Positions 30,590 to 39,169 of a stretch of DNA of 64,000 nt are shown one piece after another. The DNA is taken from the NCBI GenBank assembly GCA_035536185.1, contig DATLOM010000041.1:35199-99198 (forward strand). Reading direction: 5' to 3'. The notes beneath the pieces are model-generated. The model had not been told where the DNA came from, searched no databases, and saw nothing but the letters and a program-made list of their open reading frames with translations. The first letter of the stretch is position 1. Each line of letters starts with the position of its first letter. The position numbers and the translations under genes are program-made. This DNA is from GCA-2861595 sp035536185 (GTDB taxonomy: Bacteria; Actinomycetota; Acidimicrobiia; Acidimicrobiales; GCA-2861595).

Positions 30590-33166
30590 TCAAAGAGTCG
30601 TACAGGTCTTGTTGACATGAGACGCGGTATTCCCAGACCAGAGGTTCACACAAGCACCGGGACCGGCTGGCGGAAACGGATCGCCGAAGTCGTTCAGGTC
30701 CCAATAACCACTTGCGGTTCCGGCTTTATGGTTGTCGTTGCCGGCACACTCAGCAAGGGTTCCTGACATGTTGTCGTTGAGGAAGTTCAATCCAACACCA
30801 GCGTAGATGCCGTTGCCTTGGTTGCCACAGACGACATTGTGGTCAATCCGGTTAGAGCCAGCGGTATCAAAGAGACGGATGCCGTCACCCTTACGACCCT
30901 CACGTTCCTCGCGATAAACGTATCCGGTGACAGCTGGTGGCACTGCCGTTCCATTGTCGGTGAGGATGTTGTTTGCGATCACGTTATCGCTAGCGTGTGG
31001 AAAAACTGCTATACCATCAAGTCCGTTTCGCTCAACGATATTGTCCCTGACCACGTTGTTGTCCGCATTCGGTTCAAGCCGAATCCCGGTAGCTTCGTAG
31101 TAGTAGAAGGATGCACCGGCGGGTGTACACTTCACTGGCCATTGGTTGTCGCTGACGACGTTGGCGTGGATCTGGTTTCCCCTGGACGAACCGATGAGGC
31201 TGATGCCACCCATAGTGCCATTTCCGGTGATGATACTGTTCCTGATGGTGTTATTGCTGGATTCTTCGATTACTACTCCCTCACCGTAACCGCCTCGGCC
31301 GGGATAACCGGCGAAATCATAGAGAGAACATGGATCGCCTTGATTCTTCTGGATCTTGATTCCGTCAATAGTGTTGCCGCCTTCGCCATCACCTCCGTAC
31401 ATTTTCACGCCGATGTCACAGAATCTGACCACTCCCGTTTTTGCGATGCTGGAGTCAACAATCGTGATGCCGGTTCCCCAGATCCGGATCCCCCATCCAT
31501 CTCCGGATGCCCCGTCCTGGCAGGAGATCTCACGTCCGTTGAGGTCTAAGGTGTATCTGTTGCCGGCCAGATTGACCGCGTTCAAGCTGCAATTCGTGAT
31601 GTTCCCGGAGAGCTTATAGACCCGTCCCGGCGTTCCGGTGTGAGTATTTCCACAGGCGAGGGTGAGTGGCACCGGCGGCTGCGGCGGTGGTGGCGGCGGC
31701 GGGGGCAAAGGCAATGTGCCGACGTGCTGTGTCGCTGCCGGCACGGATTCAGCCCCCGTTTCCACGATTGTCGCTGTTTGACCATACGTGCCAGTGGCAC
31801 TGAAGGTGTGAGAGAAGGTAAAGGTCGAGGTCGAGGAGCCTTGTGGAATGCTCCTGGTCTCCGAGGCGCCGTCCCCGTACTCCATCTTGAGCGTCGTCGT
31901 ACGGGTGGTGTCCTGTCCTGCTTTTACTGTCCAGCTCGCGGAAGAGCTGGTCGTTTGGGCAGGAGGGGTGATGACGACCGGTTCAGGCCCTGAGTAGGCG
32001 GCGACATTGCGTGCCTCCTCCGGTCTGGTGGTCTCACCCCAGAGGTGGTACGACTTTCCGTCCGGAAACTGTTTTCCGAACTCCCAGTCGAATCCGAGGG
32101 TCGCACTGTACTCGGATACAACACCGAGCGTGAAGGTGTTGAACACGGTTGCTGCGGCCTCGTAGCGGTTGGTGACACCGGAGTGCTTGTGCGCAGAAGT
32201 TTGAGATGAGAAATCTGCCATTTTCTCAGGGCTCTTGTGCCTTAGGTACTGTGCAGGACCGTCGTAGGACGAGTGGTCGCCCTCAGGTGATGCATCCTCT
32301 CCGAAGCCTAAAACGGGCGTGGTCGCGCGAATGCGCCTAGTCACGATTTGGCCGGAGCCGCAGTCGATGGGGTACGCCGGCGGAGTCGAATCAGGTCCAG
32401 GATAGTAGGCCACCAGCTTCTCGTACTCGAACTTTTGTTGCCAGACGCGGCCATGGCGCCCGGATCGGGTCGCAGTATTGCTCGCACCCTTATCTTCGCT
32501 GTGCCGCTGCGCGCCCGACACCTTCCATGCGGAGCCGCTCGCACTGAATCCCACGTCAAGAGTGGAGCTGGCGTTGAACGTGTTGGAAAGCTTGGCGGTC
32601 ATATCGTCCCAGGAATGCAGCTCAGCGAAGTCGGTGTACTGGTAGTCAAGACCCTCGCGAGCCTCGTACCCGCATGGCTGTGGCCCGCTGGCCGTTTGCG
32701 ATGGCTCGAGGGGGACCTGCTCCATGGACAACTCGATCGGCGGCACCGGAATAAAGCTACCGTCCGCCAGCGTCAGCGGTGTTGCGTACGACATCCAGTA
32801 GGCGGAGTCGGCAGTGGCGGGCGCAACGGCCGTGACCACCACGTTCACCGTGCCGGAGTTGCCCGCCGCTAGGTCGGTGGCCAGTGTGCTGAGAGGCACG
32901 TCAAGGCCGAACAGCCCGTCCGGAGTTGAGAGGCCTTGTGCGAGGACGAGCATTGGCGTGGGTATGGTGGGCGTCGCTTCCTTTCGCTCAGCTGTGACCA
33001 TGATGTTCGTGATGCCGGGGGTCGAGCCGTCGGGCATCTTGGCCGATCCCACGAGGGTATGTAGCCCTTCCAAGGCCCCTACATCCGCACTTGCCACGGT
33101 TGGAACCGAAACCAGTGGCTGCAACGTGATGGCAGCCAGGGACAAAATCTTCCAGCTCATACGCAC
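30590..33166 (-). CDS. Large secreted protein with PKD-like and parallel beta-helix domains
   Basis: 858 aa from GTG 33166, with AGGAGG 8 nt upstream; signal peptide 1-27 (cleavage after ASA). Residues about 30-150 look like a carboxypeptidase-regulatory-type beta domain. Residues about 165-400 share a core with the protein at 55790-57862. A PKD-like unit at about 410-490 has MEYGDGASETRSIPQGSS and FTFSHTFSATGTYGQ. A proline hinge (LPLPPPPPPPPQPP) follows, then a right-handed beta-helix (about 515-858) with repeated NxIxxN motifs such as NNTIRNSIITGNG and SDNVIANNILTDNG, as in NosD/pectate-lyase-type folds. Probably a surface or secreted binding protein or carbohydrate-active protein. It follows a lipoprotein gene on the same strand. 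Confidence 0.75.
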   Translation of the reverse strand: MRMSWKILSLAAITLQPLVSVPTVASADVGALEGLHTLVGSAKMPDGSTPGITNIMVTAERKEATPTIPTPMLVLAQGLSTPDGLFGLDVPLSTLATDLAAGNSGTVNVVVTAVAPATADSAYWMSYATPLTLADGSFIPVPPIELSMEQVPLEPSQTASGPQPCGYEAREGLDYQYTDFAELHSWDDMTAKLSNTFNASSTLDVGFSASGSAWKVSGAQRHSEDKGASNTATRSGRHGRVWQQKFEYEKLVAYYPGPDSTPPAYPIDCGSGQIVTRRIRATTPVLGFGEDASPEGDHSSYDGPAQYLRHKSPEKMADFSSQTSAHKHSGVTNRYEAAATVFNTFTLGVVSEYSATLGFDWEFGKQFPDGKSYHLWGETTRPEEARNVAAYSGPEPVVITPPAQTTSSSASWTVKAGQDTTRTTTLKMEYGDGASETRSIPQGSSTSTFTFSHTFSATGTYGQTATIVETGAESVPAATQHVGTLPLPPPPPPPPQPPVPLTLACGNTHTGTPGRVYKLSGNITNCSLNAVNLAGNRYTLDLNGREISCQDGASGDGWGIRIWGTGITIVDSSIAKTGVVRFCDIGVKMYGGDGEGGNTIDGIKIQKNQGDPCSLYDFAGYPGRGGYGEGVVIEESSNNTIRNSIITGNGTMGGISLIGSSRGNQIHANVVSDNQWPVKCTPAGASFYYYEATGIRLEPNADNNVVRDNIVERNGLDGIAVFPHASDNVIANNILTDNGTAVPPAVTGYVYREEREGRKGDGIRLFDTAGSNRIDHNVVCGNQGNGIYAGVGLNFLNDNMSGTLAECAGNDNHKAGTASGYWDLNDFGDPFPPAGPGACVNLWSGNTASHVNKTCTTL

Positions 33167-33274
33167 GACAACATCCTCCTCCAGGTACGGAACGAACCTT
33201 TAGTACGCTCCGGTAGTAGTGAAATTTCAATGGACCTTCGGCGTCGAACCCGTCATAAAGCAGGCGGTGGCCCC

Positions 33275-33853
33275 CTATGGACCACTCTTGGCGTAGATAC
33301 GTTTACCCTCGAAAGACTGTGAAAGGGTCCGACCTCCGACTTTCGCGGTAACCTTAAAGCCCGCAGTCTCGAATCGTCCGGGTTTGGTCATGTGGTACTC
33401 GGCCACAAGGAACCAGTCCTGCGCAGAAACTCCACCTCCAGGAGGGGCGGGAAAACATCGAGCCTCCGGCGGGCAACGTGGGTCCAAGATGACATCAGTA
33501 ACAGGATGGAAATGAGGACGGAGGCGCTTAGCCTCTTCATCACCTCTCGTTACTCCCACGTAGTTTCCCTTGTACTCGGAGAAACGGACGGCCCATACTC
33601 CGTCGATGACCATGCCGTCCGGTACCCCGAGCATTTCCACCCGGAGCAAATGGACAGGCTGGCGAAGCTTGGGCCTCGGAATGTCGAGACCTGCAAAGAG
33701 CGGTTCACCGATCTTCACCGACTTGGCGCCCCACGTGTTGACGGAGTTGAAGGGCACCAAGAACTCTTCCTGCGACCTCTTTCCGCAGGCGGTGAGGAGG
33801 ATGGCGACTGATATGAGGAGAATCAGTCCTCGATCAACGGCGCGGTTGGGCAA
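33275..33853 (-). CDS. Lipoprotein of the left cargo operon
   Basis: About 192 aa from TTG 33853, chosen because it gives a clean lipoprotein signal (LPNRAVDRGLILLISVAILL followed by TAC). ATG 33964 is the alternative and would add a long hydrophilic N-terminus. The mature part is beta-rich with one CPPEARCFP pair of cysteines and ends FKVTAKVGGRTLSQSFEGKR. It has the same layout, and weak similarity near the C-terminus, to the lipoprotein at 57864-58547. It lies 108 bp upstream of the beta-helix protein gene. The function is unknown. Confidence 0.6.
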   Translation of the reverse strand: MPNRAVDRGLILLISVAILLTACGKRSQEEFLVPFNSVNTWGAKSVKIGEPLFAGLDIPRPKLRQPVHLLRVEMLGVPDGMVIDGVWAVRFSEYKGNYVGVTRGDEEAKRLRPHFHPVTDVILDPRCPPEARCFPAPPGGGVSAQDWFLVAEYHMTKPGRFETAGFKVTAKVGGRTLSQSFEGKRIYAKSGP

Positions 33854-34273
33854 GATGCCGACCGATGCCTCCCAAGGGATCAGCGGGCTATCCGGTGTAG
33901 TGACTGGGGCTGGTTCACCAGCCCGCTCTAACGGAATGACAACGCCACACTGATGCTGCTGCATCACAACTCTAGAACGCGGTTGGCCACAGGGTCTGCT
34001 GGACTGTCTCGTGTACACAGAGGTGCCGCTCACCTGAACCTCTTGGGGATCTGCTAACCGATTGCTAACAGCAGGAGCCTTTGGTGAACGCTTGTTGGAC
34101 CCAAGGGCCGTACCCGGTCGCTGAGCATCACTGGCCCCCTGAGGCCGACCGCAGCAGGTGTCTTGAAGCGGCCGCGGGCGGTACGGCGTCAGCCTCGTAG
34201 AGGTGGGACCTTCCCGCCGTCTTCTTGGATCAACTTCCCTCACCCCACCGGCCCCCCGTCGCTTACTGAGAAA

Positions 34274-34300
34274 CTTATAGTGTTCAGCGATCTGTGTCAA
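34274..34300 (-). promoter_or_regulatory. Sigma-70-type promoter of the left cargo operon
   Basis: On the minus strand, TTGACA (34295-34300), a 15-bp spacer and TATAAG (34274-34279). It points to the lipoprotein start about 420 bp downstream. A similar promoter lies at 59052-59079 before the homologous operon. Confidence 0.6.
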
Positions 34301-34420
34301 GTACGACATCAAGATTGCCTAACAGATCGCTTTGGGGCAGAAGGCGCGAGGGCACACACCCGTTCCGGGCTGACCGCCGACTGTCCGTCCGGCGTGGGGC
34401 GTGGCACCAAGGGTTCTGAC

Positions 34421-34478
34421 AACCACCATCGTACGGAGCGACTCGCAAAAACCATCCGCCATGTATGCGTATTTCGGG
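34421..34478. repeat. Conserved block B, copy 1
   Basis: Matches 58686-58744 in the same orientation, sharing AACCACCATNGTAC, AAACCATCCGCCA and ATGCGTATTT. On the minus strand both copies could encode IRIxGGWFL, so a short conserved peptide is not excluded. Confidence 0.65.
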
Positions 34479-34619
34479 ATGCCGCCCATCGTGCGACATG
34501 GTGGCCGGGGGTGGACGGCCAATGCCGTTCCCACGCGGCAGGCACCCAGGCGCTCAGTGCCATCCTCACCGCGGTCTAGTCGCACGCAGGCCGCTCCATG
34601 GGCGGCGTGATCGGCGGGG

Positions 34620-34720
34620 TCGATCTTGAGCCTCGCTGCCCTCGCCACCTGTCCCACCCGGTCGCCCCCTTTGAGAATCCTGACGGTACAGGCCGAGTTC
34701 CACCGTGTCAAGCAGGACCC
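34620..34720. repeat. att-like direct-repeat block, copy 1
   Basis: A block of about 100 bp that matches 59235-59340, including an exact 24-bp stretch at 34669-34692 (beginning CTTTGAGAATCC and ending GGTACAGG) and CCTCGCTGCC and GTCCCACCCG upstream. It lies beside the recombinase end of element 1. It is a candidate attachment site, though a regulatory role is possible. Confidence 0.6.
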
Positions 34721-34764
34721 TTCGTCTCTGGCCTCATCGTCACTGAGGCGGTGGGCTGGGGCCG

Positions 34765-35001
34765 GTGGGACCCAGGGACAAGCCGAAGAAAGCCTTGCTG
34801 GCGTTCGGCCAACGCGTCCGAGAGGCGCGCCATGACATGGACTGGACTCTGGAGGATCTGGCCGAGGTGTCGGGTCTGCACTGGACCTACGTGGGCCAGG
34901 TGGAGAGAGGCCGGCGCAACATCAGCCTGCTCAACATCTTGCGCCTGGCCGAGGCCCTCGACATCAACCCCTCGGAGCTGGTCGACAGGCTGCGCCCGTG
35001 A
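34765..35001 (+). CDS. XRE-family regulator at the recombinase end of element 1
   Basis: 78 aa from GTG 34765. The HTH fills the protein: FGQRVREARHDMDWTLEDLA (quoted in part), GLHWTYVGQVERGRRNISLL and NILRLAEALDINPSELV. It is the single-domain XRE type often found controlling integrative elements. It converges on the recombinase gene ending at 35036. The equivalent spot in element 2 has lost it, keeping only a 16-bp match to its 3' end (59395-59410). Confidence 0.85.
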   Translation: MGPRDKPKKALLAFGQRVREARHDMDWTLEDLAEVSGLHWTYVGQVERGRRNISLLNILRLAEALDINPSELVDRLRP

Positions 35002-35035
35002 AGGCCGACCGCATCAAGCGGTGGTGGGAGGCGCT

Positions 35036-36214
35036 TCAGGGTGCCGCGGGTGACCCTGGGCGAGATATGCCGGCGTGGGCGAGCACCAGGGCGGCGACGG
35101 TGGCCGCCGCCTCGTCCTGCATGGTGGGCAGCACGTGGGAGTAGGTGTCGAGGGTGGCTATGACGTTGTTGTGGCCGAGACGCTCGCTCACCACCTTGGG
35201 CGCCACCTTGGCGGCCAGGGCGGCGGTGGCGTAGCTGTGGCGTATGTCGTGCAGGCGGATGCGGGGCAGGTCGGTCTCGCGCCGTCGCTGCTCGAACCAC
35301 CGGCTGAACCGACTCGGGTGGATCAGCGAGCCATCGCTGAGGGTAAACACGAGCCCGGTCTCCTGCCACCGACGCCCGAGTGCGGCCCGCTCCGCCTGCT
35401 GGGTCCTCAGATGGGAGCGCAAGGCGGTGACGGTGGCCGGATCGAGTGCTACGGGGCGACGCCCCTTGGCCGTCTTGGGCTCTCCGATCACCACCTGGTG
35501 GTCGGCGACAGTGAGGTTCTGGACGATGGAGATACGGGCCGCATCGAGGTCCACGTCGACCCAGCGCAGGCCCAGCACCTCGCCGCGACGCATTCCGGTT
35601 GTGGCCATCAGCAGCCATGCCGCGTAGAGGCGGTCGTTCGACACGTGGCGAAGGAAGGCCCGCAGCTCATCGGGGCTCCACACCTTCATCTCAACGCGCC
35701 GGCGCACCGGAGGGCGGGCGTGGGTGGCGGGGTTGCGGGCCAGGTAGCCCCAGCGAGCCGCGTCGGCCAGGGCCTTGTGAACGATGCCGTGAATGTGGCG
35801 CACGCTCTCGGGTGCCAGGCCACCCCGCCCGTCGCGCCGGCCGCCGGCCAGCAACTCGGCGTAGAAGGCGTTGAGCTGGGCGGTGGTCAGCCCTTGAAGG
35901 CTCACGTCGCCGAAGGCGGGGCAGATGTGGGCGGTGACGTAGCGGCGAGTCGTCGCCCACGTCGAGGGCCGAAGCCTGGCGGCCACCACCGGGAGCCACT
36001 CCTCCATGAGGTATTGACCCAGGGTTAGCTTCGAGGTGGGCACGCCGCCGCTTCGCCGGCGGTGCTGGTCGCGCAGCTCGGCAAAGGCCGCCTCGGCCTC
36101 GCGCTTGGTGGCGAAGCCGCCTACGGACTTCTGGCGGCGCTTGCCGTCGGGTCCTGGTCCGAGGTCGAACCACACGTACCAGCTCTTCCCCCGCTTGCGG
36201 AAATGCCCCTTCAT
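35036..36214 (-). CDS. Tyrosine recombinase 1 of element 1
   Basis: 392 aa from ATG 36214. An arm-binding domain at 1-55 (KRGKSWYVWFDLGPGPDG, FATKREAEAAF), a core-binding SAM-like domain at 62-165 and a catalytic domain at 175-375. Catalytic residues: R209 (TGMRRGE), K247, H322 and R325 (HDIRH), H348 (LGH) and nucleophile Y358 (LDTYSHV). It should integrate or excise the element. The start overlaps the stop of recombinase 2 as TAATG, so both are made together. It is closely similar to the protein at 59426-60631. Confidence 0.95.
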   Translation of the reverse strand: MKGHFRKRGKSWYVWFDLGPGPDGKRRQKSVGGFATKREAEAAFAELRDQHRRRSGGVPTSKLTLGQYLMEEWLPVVAARLRPSTWATTRRYVTAHICPAFGDVSLQGLTTAQLNAFYAELLAGGRRDGRGGLAPESVRHIHGIVHKALADAARWGYLARNPATHARPPVRRRVEMKVWSPDELRAFLRHVSNDRLYAAWLLMATTGMRRGEVLGLRWVDVDLDAARISIVQNLTVADHQVVIGEPKTAKGRRPVALDPATVTALRSHLRTQQAERAALGRRWQETGLVFTLSDGSLIHPSRFSRWFEQRRRETDLPRIRLHDIRHSYATAALAAKVAPKVVSERLGHNNVIATLDTYSHVLPTMQDEAAATVAALVLAHAGISRPGSPAAP

Positions 36215-37446
36215 TAGCCGGCCTCCTCCTCGGAGGCTCCGTCCTCGCCGGGCTCGGGGTCGGCGCCGTCGTGTTCAACATCGGCGCCGGGGCACTGGCC
36301 CTCGTCGTCATCTCCCAGGATGAGGCGTGCCACCCGTAGGGCCGCCTCGTCTTGCAGGCTGGGCAACACGTGGGAGTACACGTTCAGCGTGATGGCCACG
36401 TTGGTGTGGCCCAGGCGCTCGCTGACCACTTTGGCCGGCACGCCTGCGGCCAGCGCCGCGGTGGCGTGGCTGTGGCGCAGGTCGTGTATCCGCAGGCGGG
36501 GCAGCCCGGCCAGGCGGCGGTGGCGGGCAAACCACACGTTGAGGCGGTCGGGATGGATGACTCGCCCGTCGGGCCAGGTGAACACCAGCCCGCTCTCGCA
36601 CCACGCCGGCCCCGCCGCCCGCCGCTCGGCGTCCTGGGCCTCTCGGTGGTCGGCCAGTGCCGCCGCCGTGGACGGGTCGAGGGCGATGGTGCGGCGGCTG
36701 TTGGTCGTCTTGGGCTCGGAGACCACCAGCTCGGGGCCGGCCACCACGACGGCTTGGGTCACCGACAGCCGCCGAGCGTCGAGGTCCAGGTCGGCCCAGC
36801 GCAGGCCCACCACCTCGCCCCGGCGCATCCCGGTAGTTACGAACAGCAGCCACGCGGCGTAGAGGCGGTCGCCTTCGACTTGGCGCAAGAAAGCGCCGAG
36901 TTGCGCCGCGCTCCAAACGCACAGGTTGGGCCGGGCGAACCTCGGGGGCTCGGCGTCGCGGGCGGGGTTGCGACCCAGGTGGCCAAAGCGCACGGCGTCG
37001 CGAAGCGCCGTTCGCAACATCAGGTGCAGCCCGTGGACCGTGCGGGGCGACAGCCCGCCACGGCCGTCGCGCCGGCCGTTGGCCAACAGCTCGGCGTAGA
37101 AGGCGTGCAGCTTGGCCGGGGTCAGCTTTTGGAGCTGCACGGCGCCGAGTGCGGGCACGACGTGGTTGGCGATGTTGGTGCGGTTCACCACCCACGTGGA
37201 GGGGCGCAGGCTGGCCTTCGACGCCGGCAGCCAGTAGTCGACCAGGTACTCGCCCAGCGTCAGCTTGGAGGCCGGCGCGTAGGTGCCCGAGCGAACCTGG
37301 TCGCGCACATCGGCAAAGGCGGCCTCGGCCTCCCGGCGGGTGGCGAAGCCGCCCATCGACTTCTGTCGCCGCCGCCCGTCCGGCCCCGGCCCGACGTCGA
37401 GCCACACGTACCACCGCGAGCCTCTCTTGGAGAAGTGTCCCGTCAT
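36214..37446 (-). CDS. Tyrosine recombinase 2 of element 1
   Basis: 410 aa from ATG 37446; the longer upstream frame lacks homology. Same layout as recombinase 1: arm-binding domain (SKRGSRWYVWLDVGPGPDG), core-binding domain, and catalytic residues R208, K246, H321 with R324 (HDLRH), H347 and Y357 (LNVYSHV). An acidic tail follows residue 380. The two recombinases are paralogues lying in one operon with the excisionase-like gene just upstream (38 bp). They may act as a heteromer or on different sites. Confidence 0.94.
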   Translation of the reverse strand: MTGHFSKRGSRWYVWLDVGPGPDGRRRQKSMGGFATRREAEAAFADVRDQVRSGTYAPASKLTLGEYLVDYWLPASKASLRPSTWVVNRTNIANHVVPALGAVQLQKLTPAKLHAFYAELLANGRRDGRGGLSPRTVHGLHLMLRTALRDAVRFGHLGRNPARDAEPPRFARPNLCVWSAAQLGAFLRQVEGDRLYAAWLLFVTTGMRRGEVVGLRWADLDLDARRLSVTQAVVVAGPELVVSEPKTTNSRRTIALDPSTAAALADHREAQDAERRAAGPAWCESGLVFTWPDGRVIHPDRLNVWFARHRRLAGLPRLRIHDLRHSHATAALAAGVPAKVVSERLGHTNVAITLNVYSHVLPSLQDEAALRVARLILGDDDEGQCPGADVEHDGADPEPGEDGASEEEAG

Positions 37447-37483
37447 GGCTGCCGCCCCCTCGCCTGGTTCTGGAAGGCACCGT

Positions 37484-37804
37484 TCATGCGCTTCTCCGTC
37501 CCTGCTCGCCGGCGCGACCCTGGCCGTGCTCTGCGGTGCCGGCCTCGGTGGTGGCCTCGACGCGCACCATGTGCTCCAGGGCGGTGCGCGGTACGCGAAG
37601 GCTGCGCCCGAGAGCGATGACGGGCAGGCCCTCTTGGCCCCCGCTGGCCCGCCACACCCGAGCCAGCTCATAGGCCGAGGCTCGCCCGATACGCAACAGG
37701 GCGGCGGCCTCCTCCACGGTGAGCAGGTCGGGCAGCTCGGCCAGCGACGGTGGTGGGTGGACCGTGAGGGTGGCAGTGGTGCTCGTGGCTACAGGCGATG
37801 GCAT
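37484..37804 (-). CDS. Excisionase-like HTH protein of element 1
   Basis: 106 aa from ATG 37804 with GGAGG upstream. A MerR/AlpA-type winged HTH at about 20-80: LPDLLTVEEAAALLRIGRAS, YELARVWRASGG, ALGRSLRVPRTALE. Such proteins are recombination directionality factors or plasmid regulators. It is first in the operon with the two recombinases. Element 2 carries a close copy at 61844-62215. Confidence 0.88.
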   Translation of the reverse strand: MPSPVATSTTATLTVHPPPSLAELPDLLTVEEAAALLRIGRASAYELARVWRASGGQEGLPVIALGRSLRVPRTALEHMVRVEATTEAGTAEHGQGRAGEQGRRSA

Positions 37805-37970
37805 ATGTCCTCCAGGTCGGTGTTGTCCGGGGTCGATCAGTTGGGGCGCCGATGGCCGCGACGCGTGGGTGTCGTGCTCTCGGTTCGGGGTTGTCGTCAT
37901 GGTTGGCGTCCTGTCGCTGGTGGTCGGCGGCGGCCCGGTGGTCGCCGTGCCGGGTGTCCCGGCCGTCGAC

Positions 37971-38006
37971 GTTCCAGTGGACCTCGCCTTTAGCCAGACC
38001 TTCAAG
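37971..38006. repeat. Conserved block upstream of the excisionase-like gene, copy 1
   Basis: About 36 bp nearly identical to 62251-62290 (shared core CAGTGGACCTCGCCTTTAGC, then an ACCTTCAAG end). It lies about 170 bp before the excisionase-like start; in element 2 the distance is about 40 bp. The high identity suggests a regulatory site or recombination accessory site. Confidence 0.6.
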
Positions 38007-38048
38007 TGCCGGCGCCGTTGGGCGAACATGGCGGCTGAACGGCGCCGC

Positions 38049-38318
38049 CTACCCACTGGCGGGGACAGGACGGGCGCCCTGGGCGCCTTCCAGGCGGGCC
38101 ACGCGCTCGCGCAACTCGACCACCCCGCACTCCACCCGCTCGACGCCGGACTCGATGCGGGCCACCGCCGCTTCGAGGGTGTCGAGGGACTGGCCCACGC
38201 TGGCGGCTCGCTCTTGGGTGGCCAGGCGCGCCGAGGACCGGCTGGCAAAGAAGGCGACCATGGCAGCCAGCGTGGGCGGGGTGGAGGCGATGACGGCGAC
38301 GATCACCAAGGCCCTCAC
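38049..38318 (-). CDS. Small membrane-anchored coiled-coil protein
   Basis: 89 aa from GTG 38318, overlapping the methyltransferase stop (GTGA). Residues 1-25 are hydrophobic (ALVIVAVIASTPPTLAAMVA). Residues 35-80 show a heptad pattern (VGQSLDTLEAAVARIESGVE and VVELRERVARLEG). I recognise no family. Coupling to the methyltransferase suggests co-expression. Element 2 has no copy. Confidence 0.6.
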   Translation of the reverse strand: MRALVIVAVIASTPPTLAAMVAFFASRSSARLATQERAASVGQSLDTLEAAVARIESGVERVECGVVELRERVARLEGAQGARPVPASG

Positions 38319-39169
38319 AGCTTGCCTGAACCCAAGCTGCTTCGGCGCTTCTCGAACACCAAAACGTCCTCATGGGCGATGACCTGCTGGGGGCTGCCGG
38401 CCCGGCGCGCCCTTCGCACCTCGTGCAGTTGGAAGAACGACGCACGGGGCACGAGCGCCTGGCCCCGCACGCCGGCGAGCAGGGCCACGTTGCGCTCGAC
38501 CAGCACGAGCCCCGCCGCCCACGCCGCGCCGACCAAGGCGCCGGGCAGGTCAATGAGTGCTCCCTGCCGCCGCCACGGCCGGGCGCTGAGCACCACCACG
38601 CCGTCGGGCGCCAGGACCCGACAAGCGGAGGCCAGCATGTCCTCCATGGCCGTGACCAGCGGGCCGACGCCGCGGTGGGCCAGGTTGGCCCGGTCCGCGG
38701 AGTAACGGGCGTCGCGCTTGTGGACCTTCGTCGGCTCACAGACCACCCGGCCGTGGGTGGAGGGGCCATAGGGGGGAGAGGTGAGGACGAGTCCCACCTG
38801 TCCCACCAGCTCGGCCGGCACCAGCGAGGCGATGTGGCGGCAGTCGCCGATCACCACCTCGGCCTCGCCTGAGGCTCCGTTGGACCGGGCGAAGGCGACG
38901 TTGGCCTGGGCCAGGCTCGCCCACCGCGGCTCGTACTCGATCCCAAAGCCGTCGCGCCCGAGATGGGCGGCCTCGACCAAGGTGGTGCCGATGCCGCACA
39001 TGGGATCGAGGACCACCGCCCCCGGCTCGGTGTAGGTGGCGATGGCGTGGCGAGCGAGGGCGGGCAACATCTTGGCCGGGTGGCACGAGGACTCGGCCAG
39101 GTAGCGGCCCCGGCGCTGGTGGCGGCTGGGGTGCTGGGCCACCAGCCACACCGAGGACCGCCCGCTCAC
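38315..39169 (-). CDS. DNA methyltransferase (N4-cytosine/N6-adenine type)
   Basis: 284 aa from GTG 39169, overlapping the next gene upstream by 4 bp. The SAM-binding motif VLDPMCGIGTTLVEA is at 53-67 and the catalytic SPPY at 131-134, in the order SAM-binding then catalytic. No restriction enzyme is adjacent, so it may protect the element or regulate it. The target-recognition part is short. It is the middle gene of a three-gene overlapping unit (39166-39807, 38315-39169, 38049-38318). Confidence 0.85.
   Translation of the reverse strand: MSGRSSVWLVAQHPSRHQRRGRYLAESSCHPAKMLPALARHAIATYTEPGAVVLDPMCGIGTTLVEAAHLGRDGFGIEYEPRWASLAQANVAFARSNGASGEAEVVIGDCRHIASLVPAELVGQVGLVLTSPPYGPSTHGRVVCEPTKVHKRDARYSADRANLAHRGVGPLVTAMEDMLASACRVLAPDGVVVLSARPWRRQGALIDLPGALVGAAWAAGLVLVERNVALLAGVRGQALVPRASFFQLHEVRRARRAGSPQQVIAHEDVLVFEKRRSSLGSGKL

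Larger units (their letters stand above)
33854..34764. other. 911-bp gap: leader, promoter and att-like block
   Basis: No credible gene. It contains tandem TGCTAAC motifs (34052, 34063), a leftward promoter (34274-34300), a conserved block (34421-34478) and the att-like repeat block (34620-34720). All four have counterparts at 58.6-59.35 kb. Confidence 0.6.

Noticed and set aside
33965..34312. Long N-terminal extension of the left lipoprotein
   Set aside because: It would run through the promoter and leader and precede the lipoprotein signal by over 150 residues.
34284..34569. Minus-strand short frames over block B
   Set aside because: They contain the conserved IRIxGGWFL, but starts and lengths differ between copies and no ribosome site is seen; kept as a finding, not as a gene.
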